A stretch of DNA of 64,000 nt, taken from NCBI RefSeq assembly GCF_001456955.1, contig NZ_KQ758470.1, positions 372,001-436,000 on the forward strand. Direction: 5' to 3'. A program made the position numbers and the translations under genes. Every line of letters starts with the position of its first letter. The stretch's first letter is position 1. The stretch comes from Microbacterium enclense. GTDB lineage: Bacteria; Actinomycetota; Actinomycetes; Actinomycetales; Microbacteriaceae. Shown in pieces: positions 54,383-62,657 of the stretch. The notes beneath the pieces are model-generated. The model made no database searches and was not told the origin of the DNA. It worked only from the letters and a program-made list of their open reading frames with translations.

Positions 54383-55348
54383 TCAGCTCACGCTGTGCTC
54401 GAGCGCGGCACGCGCGAAGGCGTCGATCGCTGCCCCGGCCAGCTCGGCGCTCCGCGGGCCTCCGTGTCCGTCCTCCTCGACGATCTCGAGGCGGCTGCCG
54501 GGCCACGCGCGGTGCAGTTGCCAGGCGGTGAGGGCGGGCCCGCTGATATCGCGCCGCCCGTGTACGAGCACCCCGGGGATGCCCCCTAGTTCGTGGGCGC
54601 GGGGGAGGACCGCCTGCTCGCCCGGCAGGAAGCAGTCGCGGGCCCAGTAATGCGTCGCCAGCGTCGCGAAGTTGAGACGGTGCCGCGCGTCCTCGTGGAG
54701 GGGGCCCGGTTTCGCCAGGGGACCGAGCGAGATGTGAGTCGCCTCCCAGGCATCCCATCTGTCGCCGGCGTCGATGCGCACCCGCGGGTCGTCGTCTGTC
54801 AGCAGACGTGCGTATCCGTCGATGGTCCGCTCGTCCGTTCGCAGTGGCTCGCGCAATCGCTCGTGCGCTTCCGGAAAGACCGGAGCGATCCCGTCGGTGA
54901 TCCAGTCGATCTCCCACCGGCCGCCGGTCGTCACGGCCAGGTTCACGATGGCGGATACACGCCGTGGGTGAGCCAACGCGTACGCCAGGGCGAGCGTGGA
55001 ACCCCATGAGACGCCGTGCACGAGCCATGCGTCCACGCCGAGGTGCTGGCGGAGCGCTTCGATGTCGTCGACCAGGTGCGCGGTGGTCTGGATCTCGAGG
55101 CTCGCGAGGTCGTCGCACGCCCATGGTGTGCTCTTCCCGCATCCGCGCTGGTCTAGGCCGATGATGAGGTGGAGTTCCGGATCGAAGCGCCGACGATAAC
55201 CGCCCTTCCCGAGTCCTCCGCCCGGGCCACCGTGGAGATACAGGGCCGGTCGACCCGCCGGGTTGCCCGAGGCCTCCCAGTACAGCAGGACCCCGTGAGG
55301 GCGCTCCAGGAAACCATGCGTGAAGGGCTCGAGAGGCGGGTGCTGCAT
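54383..55348 (-). CDS. pip: Proline iminopeptidase
   Basis: A 321-residue alpha/beta-hydrolase (S33 family) that removes N-terminal proline from peptides. ALYLHGGPGGG forms the oxyanion-hole region, LDQRGCGKS follows, and the nucleophile elbow GVSWGST contains Ser114. The C-terminal VHGRRDISGP and VEEDGHGG probably supply the catalytic Asp and His. The ATG at 55348 lies six nt after a TAGGAT box on the reverse strand, so the mRNA is probably leaderless. Confidence 0.92.
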   Translation of the reverse strand: MQHPPLEPFTHGFLERPHGVLLYWEASGNPAGRPALYLHGGPGGGLGKGGYRRRFDPELHLIIGLDQRGCGKSTPWACDDLASLEIQTTAHLVDDIEALRQHLGVDAWLVHGVSWGSTLALAYALAHPRRVSAIVNLAVTTGGRWEIDWITDGIAPVFPEAHERLREPLRTDERTIDGYARLLTDDDPRVRIDAGDRWDAWEATHISLGPLAKPGPLHEDARHRLNFATLATHYWARDCFLPGEQAVLPRAHELGGIPGVLVHGRRDISGPALTAWQLHRAWPGSRLEIVEEDGHGGPRSAELAGAAIDAFARAALEHSVS

Positions 55349-55354
55349 CCCGGC

Positions 55355-55360
55355 ATCCTA
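55355..55360 (-). promoter_or_regulatory. TAGGAT -10 box, leaderless pip
   Basis: On the reverse strand TAGGAT, then GCCGGG (6 nt), then ATG at 55348. Confidence 0.68.
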
Positions 55361-55449
55361 TGGCAGGGGACGAGGGATGCCGTGGGCGCACCGGTCCGAC
55401 GTCACGACGGGCGGAAGACACCGGGTCTGCCACCGGGCGCTGGTGCGTG

Positions 55450-55857
55450 TCAGTGCCGCACCACCATCACGGTCGGATCGAACACGCGCTCGCACGGTCC
55501 GCCGTCGTTCTCGAACGGTTGCCCCTCGCGAACCCAGTACTCGTAGCCGCCGATCATCTCCTTCACCGAGTAGCCGAGCTGGGCGAAGGCGAGAGCGCCC
55601 TTCTGCCCGGCGTTGCAGCCGGGGCTCCAGCAGTAAACCACCACGGGAGTGCCCCGGTCGAGCTCGAGGGGCGCGCGCTCCGCGATCTGTCGGTAGGGCA
55701 TGTGCACAGCGCCCGAGATCCGCCCCTGCGCCCACGCCTCGTCGCCGCGCACGTCGACGAGCACGAACCGTTCTCCCGCCCTCTGCGCGGCGTAGACGTC
55801 CGACGGGTCGGTCTCGACGGCGAGGCGGTTCTGGAAGTACTGCACAGCATCGGTCAT
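55450..55857 (-). CDS. Rhodanese-domain protein
   Basis: A 135-residue single-domain rhodanese. FVLVDVRGDEAWAQGRISGA and VHMPYRQI are the CH2A/CH2B-like motifs, and VVYCWSPGCNAGQKGALA holds the active-site Cys76. The loop is CWSPGC rather than the classical CRxG, with a second Cys81 that could form a resolving disulfide. Function as sulfurtransferase or thiol protein is undetermined. The ATG lies six nt after TAGCGT, so leaderless. It sits between the iminopeptidase and the bc1 operon, on the same strand as both. Confidence 0.87.
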   Translation of the reverse strand: MTDAVQYFQNRLAVETDPSDVYAAQRAGERFVLVDVRGDEAWAQGRISGAVHMPYRQIAERAPLELDRGTPVVVYCWSPGCNAGQKGALAFAQLGYSVKEMIGGYEYWVREGQPFENDGGPCERVFDPTVMVVRH

Positions 55858-55863
55858 GCCTCA

Positions 55864-55869
55864 ACGCTA
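55864..55869 (-). promoter_or_regulatory. TAGCGT -10 box, leaderless rhodanese gene
   Basis: On the reverse strand TAGCGT, then TGAGGC (6 nt), then ATG at 55857. Confidence 0.68.
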
Positions 55870-55987
55870 GAGAGAAGCGGGCCCCTGGGGGAGTGATGAG
55901 GATGCCACGGTGCCGCGGGTTCCTGCCAGAGCGCCGCCGCCACCACGTCGTAGCGAGGAGAGCCCACGCCGAATGCACCGCGCGAAC

Positions 55988-56024
55988 GACGAAGCCCCGG
56001 TGTCGATGACACCGGGGCTTCGTC
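55988..56024 (-). terminator. Terminator of the ctaE-qcrCAB operon
   Basis: GACGAAGCCCCGGTGTC (55988-56004) pairs perfectly with GACACCGGGGCTTCGTC (56008-56024) around a 3-nt loop. Stem of 17 bp, 8 nt past the qcrB stop. Confidence 0.85.
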
Positions 56025-56032
56025 GGAGGCGC

Positions 56033-57865
56033 TTACTCGTTCTTGTCGCGCGGTCCGTTCAGGCCCTTGGGGGCCGGGAACTCGACCTCGACCCGCTCGC
56101 CGACGGCGTTGCGGGGGCGACCGTCTTCGTCAGCACGGGCATCGGCGCCGGCGATCTCGTCGGCCTCTTCGTGAGCGATGTGGTCGAGCTCGTGGTGCTG
56201 GTGCGCCACCGCGGCGTCGATCTCGGCCTGCGTCAGCGGAGCGAGACGGTCCTCGAAGAACCAACGCGACACCGAGGCGCGAACGTTCTCGTGCCAGGGG
56301 ATCTGACCCTTGTCGTTCGGGCGGACGACGAGAGGCTCGTACGTCTCGTTGTCGACCAGCTTCCAGCGCTCGTACTCGTCGACGGGCTGGTGGACCTCGA
56401 TGTACTCGCCGCCGGGGAGGCGCACGATGCGGCCCGACTCGTAGCCGTGCAGAGCGATCTCGCGGTCCTTCTTCTGCAGCGCGATGCACATGCGCTTCGT
56501 GACGAAGTAGGCGAGGATCGGGCCCAGGATCAGCAGGGCCTGCAGGGCGTGGATGACGCCCTCCATCGTGAGGTGGAAGTGCGTCGCGATGATGTCGGAC
56601 GACGCGGCGGCCCACATGACGGCGTAGAACGTGACACCGGCCGCACCGATCGCGGTACGCGTCGCGGCGTTGCGCGGACGCTGCGCGATGTGGTGCTCGC
56701 GCTTGTCGCCCGTGACCCACGCCTCGATGAAGGGGTAGACCAGCACCAGCACGATGAACAGACCGAGCACGGCGACGGGGAAGATGATGTTCCACGACCA
56801 CGTGTGGCCCCAGAGCACGAACTCGAGGTGCGGCGGCACGAGACGCAGGGCGCCGTCTGCGAAGCCGATGTACCAGTCGGGCTGCGTACCGGCCGACACG
56901 GGGGAGGGGTCGTACGGGCCGTAGTTCCAGATCGGGTTGATCGTCACCAGCGCCGCGATGAGCACGATGACACCGAACGTGATGAAGAAGAAGCCACCCA
57001 TCTTGGAGGCGTACACCGGCATCATCGGGTAGCCCACCACGTTGCTGTTCGTGCGGGCGGGGCCGGCGAACTGCGTGTGCTTGTTGATGATCATCAGCAT
57101 GAGGTGCACCGCCAGCAGCGCGACGAGGATCGCCGGCAGCAGGAGGATGTGCAGCGTGTACAGGCGACCGACGATCGCGGTGCCGGGGAACTCGCCGCCG
57201 AAGAGCAGGAACGAGGTCCAGGTGCCGATGATCGGCAGACCCTTGATCATGCCGTCGATGATGCGCAGACCGTTGCCCGACAGCAGGTCGTCGGGGAGCG
57301 AGTAACCGGTGAAGCCCTCGGCCATCGCGAGGATGAAGAGGATGAAGCCGACGACCCAGTTGAGCTCGCGGGGCTTGCGGAACGCACCCGTGAAGAACAC
57401 GCGCAGCATGTGCACGCCGATGCCGGCCACGAACACGAGGGCGGCCCAGTGGTGGATCTGACGGACGAGGAGGCCACCGCGCAGGTCGAACGAGATGTGC
57501 AGCGCCGACTCCATGGCGGCGGACATCGCGATGCCGCGCATGGGCTCGTACGCACCGTTGTAATGCGTCTCGACCATGGATGCCTGGAAGAAGAACGTCA
57601 GGAAGGTGCCGGATAGCAGTACGACGACGAAGCTCCACAGGGCGATCTCGCCGAGCATGAACGACCAGTGGTCGGGGAAGACCTTGCGGCCCAGCTCTTT
57701 GACGATGCCCGACATGCTGGTGCGCTCGTCGAGATAGTTCGCCGTGGCGCCGACGAAGCGGCCGCCGAGCGGCTTGCCGTCACGCCCCGCGGGAGCCTGC
57801 GGCGGACCCGAGTAGACGGCCGGTTCGGTCGTGACGTTCTCGGTGGGGTGAGTACCGGTGCTCAT
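56033..57865 (-). CDS. qcrB: Menaquinol:cytochrome c reductase cytochrome b subunit
   Basis: A 610-residue integral membrane cytochrome b of the bc1 complex with about eight or nine transmembrane helices. It carries hemes bL and bH, with ligand histidines in ALHISFDLRGG, IHHWAALVFVAGIGVHMLR and later HILLLPAILVALLAVHL. GAFRKPRELNW and the Qo-site YDPSPVSAGTQPDWYIGF are visible. A long cytosolic C-terminal extension (about 540-610, charged) is typical of actinobacteria. Target of imidazopyridine-type inhibitors in mycobacteria. The ATG overlaps qcrA by 4 nt. Confidence 0.96.
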   Translation of the reverse strand: MSTGTHPTENVTTEPAVYSGPPQAPAGRDGKPLGGRFVGATANYLDERTSMSGIVKELGRKVFPDHWSFMLGEIALWSFVVVLLSGTFLTFFFQASMVETHYNGAYEPMRGIAMSAAMESALHISFDLRGGLLVRQIHHWAALVFVAGIGVHMLRVFFTGAFRKPRELNWVVGFILFILAMAEGFTGYSLPDDLLSGNGLRIIDGMIKGLPIIGTWTSFLLFGGEFPGTAIVGRLYTLHILLLPAILVALLAVHLMLMIINKHTQFAGPARTNSNVVGYPMMPVYASKMGGFFFITFGVIVLIAALVTINPIWNYGPYDPSPVSAGTQPDWYIGFADGALRLVPPHLEFVLWGHTWSWNIIFPVAVLGLFIVLVLVYPFIEAWVTGDKREHHIAQRPRNAATRTAIGAAGVTFYAVMWAAASSDIIATHFHLTMEGVIHALQALLILGPILAYFVTKRMCIALQKKDREIALHGYESGRIVRLPGGEYIEVHQPVDEYERWKLVDNETYEPLVVRPNDKGQIPWHENVRASVSRWFFEDRLAPLTQAEIDAAVAHQHHELDHIAHEEADEIAGADARADEDGRPRNAVGERVEVEFPAPKGLNGPRDKNE

Positions 57866-58920
57866 GAGCGCTCCCAGAAGCTGGGGCCGACGGGCTCGTG
57901 GAAGTCACTCTGCGCGACGAGGTAGCCCTCGGCGTCGACGGTGATGGGGAGCTGCGGCAGGGGACGGGCGGCCGGGCCGAAGATGACGGCCGCACCGTTG
58001 GCGACGTCGAACTGCGACTGGTGGCAGGGGCACAGGAGGTGGTGGGTCTGCTGCTCGTACAGCGCGACGGGGCAGCCGACGTGCGTGCAGACCTTCGAGT
58101 ACGCGATGATTCCGTCGTACGACCAGTCCAGGTTGTTGGTCTCGGGATTGAGCTGCTCGGGCTGCATACGCATGAGCAGGACGATCGCCTTGGCCTTCTC
58201 TTCGAGGTAACCCTCGTCGTGCCCGAGGCCCGCGAGTTCTTCCGGGATGACGTGGAAGGCGGAGCCGAGGGTGACGTCGGCCGCGCGGATCGGACGACCC
58301 GAGGGGTCGTGCGACAGGCGCATGCCCTCTTTCCACATGGTGTGGCTGAGGAGCTTGACCGGATCCTGGTCCTGCGGCGCGAGACCGCGGAACAGGGTGA
58401 TGCCGGGGATGATGGAGGCCGCCAGCGCGGCGAACATCGAGTTGCGGATGATCTCGCGACGTCCGAATCCGGAGTCCTTGTCGGCCTCGGCGAAGACGTT
58501 GATCGCACCCTCGCGAACCTCGTCGCGGCCGCGGGTCGCGTGGCGGTCCTCGATGTACTCCTTGTCGGACATGACCGACTTGCCCCAGTGGATGGTGCCG
58601 ATGCCGATCGCCAGCAGCGCGAACGCGATGCCGAGCCCGATGAAGAGGTTGTTGTAGCGGATGTCGATCATCGCGCCCGACTCGATCGGGAAGATCATGT
58701 AGGCGATGCTCGCCCAGATGCTGGCCGCGACCGAGACGTAGAACAGGGTGTAGACCGTGCGGACCGCACGCTTCATCTCCTGCGGATCCTTATCGGTCAT
58801 CCGCTGGCGGTGACCGGGAAGACCGGGGTTCTGTGCGGCGTCGGGAACCGCGACGGCGAGCCCCGAGCCGGGCTTCCAGGAAGCCCTCCCGTGCTCGAGT
58901 GCGTCGTCCTCGTGTGCCAT
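57862..58920 (-). CDS. qcrA: Rieske iron-sulfur subunit of bc1
   Basis: A 352-residue actinobacterial Rieske protein with three N-terminal transmembrane helices (about 56-77, 92-111 and 160-178), unlike the single helix of proteobacterial forms. The 2Fe-2S site is C278-T-H280 with C283, and C297-P-C299-H300, so both ligand pairs and the disulfide cysteines are present. It transfers electrons from menaquinol to QcrC. GAGGAGC precedes the ATG. Overlaps qcrB by 4 nt. Confidence 0.96.
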   Translation of the reverse strand: MAHEDDALEHGRASWKPGSGLAVAVPDAAQNPGLPGHRQRMTDKDPQEMKRAVRTVYTLFYVSVAASIWASIAYMIFPIESGAMIDIRYNNLFIGLGIAFALLAIGIGTIHWGKSVMSDKEYIEDRHATRGRDEVREGAINVFAEADKDSGFGRREIIRNSMFAALAASIIPGITLFRGLAPQDQDPVKLLSHTMWKEGMRLSHDPSGRPIRAADVTLGSAFHVIPEELAGLGHDEGYLEEKAKAIVLLMRMQPEQLNPETNNLDWSYDGIIAYSKVCTHVGCPVALYEQQTHHLLCPCHQSQFDVANGAAVIFGPAARPLPQLPITVDAEGYLVAQSDFHEPVGPSFWERS

Positions 58921-58959
58921 GGTGCTCCTCGTGCGTTTACGTAATGTCGAAGACGACGG

Positions 58960-59772
58960 TCAGTTGGACTTCGCCGTGATCCACACGGTCAGGGCGATGA
59001 GCGCCCCGATACCGAAGATCCAGATGAACAGACCCTCGGAGACCGGGCCCAGAGACCCGAGGGCGTAGCCACCGGGGGAGTCGGTCTTCTGCAGGTACAT
59101 CAGGTACGAGATGACGTCGCGCTTGTCTTCGGGGGTGAGGTTGAGGTCGTTGAACACCGGCATGTTCTGCGGACCCGTCACCATCGCCGCGTACATGTTG
59201 ACCGGGCTGACGGTGTGCAGGTCGGGTGCCCACTTGCCCTCGGTGAGGGCGCCGCCCGCGCCGGCGACGTTGTGGCACATGGCGCAGTTGATGCGGAACA
59301 GCTCGGCGCCGTGGGCGAGATCGCCCTCGCCGTCGACGAGCTCTTCCGTCGGGTACTGCGGACCGGGGGCGGCCGACTGCACGTACGCCGCGATGGCGTT
59401 GATCTGCTCGTCGGTGAACTGCACCGGCTTGACCGGAGCCTGCGGCCCCTGTGCCTGCAGCGGCATACGACCGGTCGAAACCTGGAAGTGCACCGACAGC
59501 TCGCCGACGCCGAACAGCGACGGTCCCTGCTGGCTGCCTTCGAGGTCGAGACCGTGGCACGTGGCGCAGTTCGCCTGGAAGAGCTTCTGGCCCTCTTCGA
59601 CCGCGGTGGCGGAGTTGGCCTCGCTGACGGGCGTGCTGGAGGTGGCGGCCATCGCCGCCGATGCGCCGGCGTAGACGCCTCCGGTCAGGAGGAGTCCGAT
59701 ACCGATCAGCGCGGCGGCGGCCAGGGGGCTACGGCGCCCGGACGCCCGACGAGTCTTCTTCTCGCGTGCCAT
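58960..59772 (-). CDS. qcrC: Diheme cytochrome c subunit of bc1
   Basis: A 270-residue membrane-anchored diheme cytochrome c. Both ends are membrane-embedded: an uncleaved N-terminal helix (about 15-43) and a C-terminal helix (about 238-262). Heme attachment sites are CATCH (69-73) and CAMCH (163-167). It replaces soluble cytochrome c, passing electrons directly to CuA of CtaC within the bc1-aa3 supercomplex. Sixteen nt separate it from the upstream ctaE stop. Confidence 0.96.
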   Translation of the reverse strand: MAREKKTRRASGRRSPLAAAALIGIGLLLTGGVYAGASAAMAATSSTPVSEANSATAVEEGQKLFQANCATCHGLDLEGSQQGPSLFGVGELSVHFQVSTGRMPLQAQGPQAPVKPVQFTDEQINAIAAYVQSAAPGPQYPTEELVDGEGDLAHGAELFRINCAMCHNVAGAGGALTEGKWAPDLHTVSPVNMYAAMVTGPQNMPVFNDLNLTPEDKRDVISYLMYLQKTDSPGGYALGSLGPVSEGLFIWIFGIGALIALTVWITAKSN

Positions 59773-59788
59773 GTGGAGTACAGCTCTC

Positions 59789-60421
59789 TTACTTGAGGAA
59801 GTAGATGACGAAGAACAGGGCGATCCAGACGACGTCGACGAAGTGCCAGTAATAGGACACGACGATCGAGGTGGTCATCTCTTTGCGGCCGAAGTTCTTC
59901 ACGGCGTACGCGCGACCGATCACGAGCAGGAAGGCGATGAGGCCACCCGTCACGTGCAGGGCGTGGAAGCCGGTGGTGAGGTAGAAGGCCGAGGCGTAGG
60001 GGTTGGCGCTGATGGGCATGCCCTCCGCCACCAGCGTCGCGTACTCCCACACCTGACCCGACACGAAGACCGCGCCGAGGATGAAGGTGAGGTAGAACCA
60101 CTCCACCATTCCCCAGCGGCGCCAGAAGGAGTTCGCCTTGACCGTGTACGGCTGGTACCGCTCGGCGGCGAAGACGCCCATCTGGCACGTGACCGACGAC
60201 AGCACCAGGATGATGGTGTTGACGGTCGCGAAGGGGACGTTGAGCAGCTGGGTCTCTTCGGCCCACAGGGAGGCGGAGGTGCTGCGCAGGGTGAAGTAGA
60301 TCGCGAACAGGCCGGCGAAGAACATGACCTCGCTGCCCAGCCACACGATGGTGCCCACGGCGACCGGGTCGGGTCGCTTCACGGCACGCACGGCCTGGGA
60401 ATACGTCGCTGAGGTCGTCAC
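59789..60421 (-). CDS. ctaE: Cytochrome c oxidase subunit III
   Basis: A 210-residue membrane protein with five transmembrane helices. [20 protein letters not shown] is the family N-terminus after a short loop, with [14 protein letters not shown] and a final segment with [16 protein letters not shown]. First gene of the reverse operon ctaE-qcrC-qcrA-qcrB. The GTG start lies six nt after CATAAT on the reverse strand, indicating a leaderless mRNA; longer in-frame starts run through this promoter. Confidence 0.95.
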   Translation of the reverse strand: MTTSATYSQAVRAVKRPDPVAVGTIVWLGSEVMFFAGLFAIYFTLRSTSASLWAEETQLLNVPFATVNTIILVLSSVTCQMGVFAAERYQPYTVKANSFWRRWGMVEWFYLTFILGAVFVSGQVWEYATLVAEGMPISANPYASAFYLTTGFHALHVTGGLIAFLLVIGRAYAVKNFGRKEMTTSIVVSYYWHFVDVVWIALFFVIYFLK

Positions 60422-60427
60422 CGTTCC

Positions 60428-60433
60428 ATTATG
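60428..60433 (-). promoter_or_regulatory. CATAAT -10 box, leaderless ctaE-qcr operon
   Basis: On the reverse strand CATAAT, then GGAACG (6 nt), then GTG at 60421. It differs from TATAAT at one base and is the best -10 match in the window, fitting a highly expressed respiratory operon. Confidence 0.72.
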
Positions 60434-60593
60434 CGCGATCCGCAGGCCCGATCTTCCCATCCCGAAGATGAGTTATTCCATCGTCGAGACTTAGGGAAGC
60501 CTCAGAATCCGCAAGGAATCCCCGGTACGGCCCGACTTCGCCCGACGGCCACCTCGGCACGGTCGCGCCACACGCGTGTGAAAGGATCATGGC

Positions 60594-61655
60594 ATGGCGG
60601 AACGCTTCACCTGGCCCGATCTGCTCTCGTCGCTGCTGGCGGGCGACGACCTCAGTGTCTCGGAGTCCACCTGGGCGATGCGACAGGTCATGGCGGGTGA
60701 GGCGACGCCCTCCCAGCTCGCGGGATTCCTGATCGCGCTGCGGGCGAAGGGCGAGACCGTCGAGGAGATCGTCGGCTTCCGCGACGCGATCCTCGAGGCG
60801 GCCGTTCCTCTCCCCGTGCGAGCGGAGGTACTCGACATCGTCGGTACGGGCGGTGACCGCTTCGGCACCGTGAACGTCTCGACCATGGCGGCGGTCGTGG
60901 CCGCGGCATCCGGAGTTCCCGTCGTCAAGCACGGCAACCGAGCGGCCAGCTCGGCGTCGGGATCGAGCGACGTGCTGTCTTCTCTGGGCATCGCCCTCAC
61001 GCTGGCGCCGGAGCAGGTCGCCGAGACGCTCGAGCGCACGGGCATCACCTTCGCGTTCGCGTCGGCGTTCCACCCCGGGTTCCGCCACGCCGGTCCCACC
61101 CGGGCCGAGCTCGGCGTGCCCACCGTCTTCAACTTCCTCGGGCCCCTGTGCAACCCCGCGCGCGCCGAGGCCAACGCGGTCGGTGTCGCCCACCTCGACC
61201 GCGTGCCGCTGATCACGGGTGTGTTCCGCACGCGCGGCGCGACGGCACTCGTGTTCCGCGGCGACGACGGCCTCGACGAACTCACCACGACGGGCCACAG
61301 TCGCCTGTGGGAGATCAGCCGCGGCGACGTGCACGAGCACGACCTGGATCCGCGAGACCTCGGCATCCCCCTCGCCGACATCGACGATCTGCTCGGCGGA
61401 TCGCCGGATCACAACGCCGACGTCGTGCGCCGGGTGCTGTCGGGCGAGACCGGACCGGTCCGCGACATCGTCCTGCTGAATGCGGCGGCGGGCCTGGTGT
61501 CGTACCGCTTGTTCCAGGATGCCGCCGAGGTGCAGCGTCCGATCCTGGAGCGCCTCGCCGAGGCTATGGCCGACGCCGCCGCAGCGGTCGACGACGGCCG
61601 GGCCTCGGCCAAGCTGGGTGACTGGGTCGAGACGACGAAGGCCCTGGCGGAGTAG
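60594..61655 (+). CDS. trpD: Anthranilate phosphoribosyltransferase
   Basis: A 353-residue enzyme that joins anthranilate to PRPP in tryptophan synthesis. DIVGTGGDRFGTVNVSTM binds PRPP/magnesium. KHGNRAASSASGSSDVLSSLG is the anthranilate-site motif, with NFLGPLCNPAR and DGLDELTTTG later. Other trp genes are absent from the window, so trpD is solitary here, as is common in actinobacteria. AAAGGA precedes the ATG by 7 nt. Divergent from ctaE. The next gene begins 6 nt after the stop. Confidence 0.95.
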   Translation: MAERFTWPDLLSSLLAGDDLSVSESTWAMRQVMAGEATPSQLAGFLIALRAKGETVEEIVGFRDAILEAAVPLPVRAEVLDIVGTGGDRFGTVNVSTMAAVVAAASGVPVVKHGNRAASSASGSSDVLSSLGIALTLAPEQVAETLERTGITFAFASAFHPGFRHAGPTRAELGVPTVFNFLGPLCNPARAEANAVGVAHLDRVPLITGVFRTRGATALVFRGDDGLDELTTTGHSRLWEISRGDVHEHDLDPRDLGIPLADIDDLLGGSPDHNADVVRRVLSGETGPVRDIVLLNAAAGLVSYRLFQDAAEVQRPILERLAEAMADAAAAVDDGRASAKLGDWVETTKALAE

Positions 61656-61661
61656 CGCACG

Positions 61662-62654
61662 ATGCACCCGCTCGACGCGCTCACCGAGATCGCCTATCTG
61701 CTCGAGCGGGAGCGATCGTCGCGCTACAAGTCGAAGGCGTTCCGTACGGCCGCGAAGGCGATCGAGGGACTGAGTGACGGCGAGCTGCGTGACCCCGGGC
61801 TTCGTCGTCGGCCGGGCATCGGCGAGTCCACCTTCGCGGTCATCCAGCAGACGCTGGCGGGGGAGGTTCCCGAGCGCCTGGCGACACTTCGCGCCGAGAA
61901 CGCGCCCGTGGGTGGGGCCGCGCTGCGGGCGGAGCTGCGGGGTGACCTGCACAGCCACAGCGAATGGTCCGACGGGCTCACCCCGATCGACGCCATGGTC
62001 GCGGCCGCCCGCGGGCTGGGGCACGAGTACCTCGCGTTGACCGACCACTCGCCGCGGCTCACCGTGGCGAACGGACTGTCACCCGAGCGCTTGCGCGCGC
62101 AGATGGAGATCGTCCGCACCCATCGCGGTGGCGGCTTCACCCTGCTGACCGGCATCGAGGTCGACATCCTCGACGACGGCGACCTCGACCAGGAGGACGA
62201 CCTGCTGCGCGCCCTCGATGTGGTCGTGGCATCCGCTCATTCGAAGCTGCGCATGGAGCGCGGGCCGATGACGCGTCGTCTGGTGGCGGCAGCCTCCGAC
62301 CCGCGGGTCGATGTGCTCGGGCATGTGACCGGTCGACTCGTGGAGGGGTCGCGGGGGACGCGCCCGCCGTCGGAGTTCGACGCCGACGCCGTGTTCGCGG
62401 CGTGCGCGGCGTCGGGGGTCGCGGTGGAGATCAACTCGCGCCCCGAGCGGCAGGACCCGCCCGACGAGCTGCTGCCCGTCGCCGTCGACGCCGGGTGCCT
62501 GTTCTCGATCGACTCCGATGCGCACGCGCCGGGGCAGCTGTCGCTGCTCGACTACGGCGCGGCGCGCGCCGAGAAGGCGGGGGTGCCGGCCGACCGCATC
62601 GTCACGACGTGGCCTCTCGAACGGCTGCGGGAGTGGCTCGAACGGCCGCGCTGA
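61662..62654 (+). CDS. PHP-domain phosphoesterase with helix-hairpin-helix N-terminus
   Basis: A 330-residue protein. The N-terminal 90 residues resemble the helical/HhH region of PolX-like proteins (LRRRPGIGESTFAVIQQ). The remainder is a PHP metal-dependent phosphoesterase: DLHSHSEWSDGL, ALTDHSPRL, TGIEVDIL, VVASAHSKL, DVLGHVTGR and FSIDSDAHAPG, supplying nine metal ligands as in the PHP domain of bacterial family X polymerases. The polymerase domain itself is lacking. Probable role in DNA repair or phosphate monoester hydrolysis. It shares a transcript with trpD. Confidence 0.85.
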   Translation: MHPLDALTEIAYLLERERSSRYKSKAFRTAAKAIEGLSDGELRDPGLRRRPGIGESTFAVIQQTLAGEVPERLATLRAENAPVGGAALRAELRGDLHSHSEWSDGLTPIDAMVAAARGLGHEYLALTDHSPRLTVANGLSPERLRAQMEIVRTHRGGGFTLLTGIEVDILDDGDLDQEDDLLRALDVVVASAHSKLRMERGPMTRRLVAAASDPRVDVLGHVTGRLVEGSRGTRPPSEFDADAVFAACAASGVAVEINSRPERQDPPDELLPVAVDAGCLFSIDSDAHAPGQLSLLDYGAARAEKAGVPADRIVTTWPLERLREWLERPR

Positions 62655-62657
62655 GCG

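Noticed and set aside
55910..57616. Forward frame of 568 codons opposite qcrB
   Set aside because: Antisense to a conserved membrane protein gene; the repetitive VDDRDH-type composition is a shadow signature.
49705..60421. Horizontal acquisition of the respiratory genes
   Set aside because: Composition matches the neighbours, the genes are of actinobacterial type, and no mobile elements flank them.
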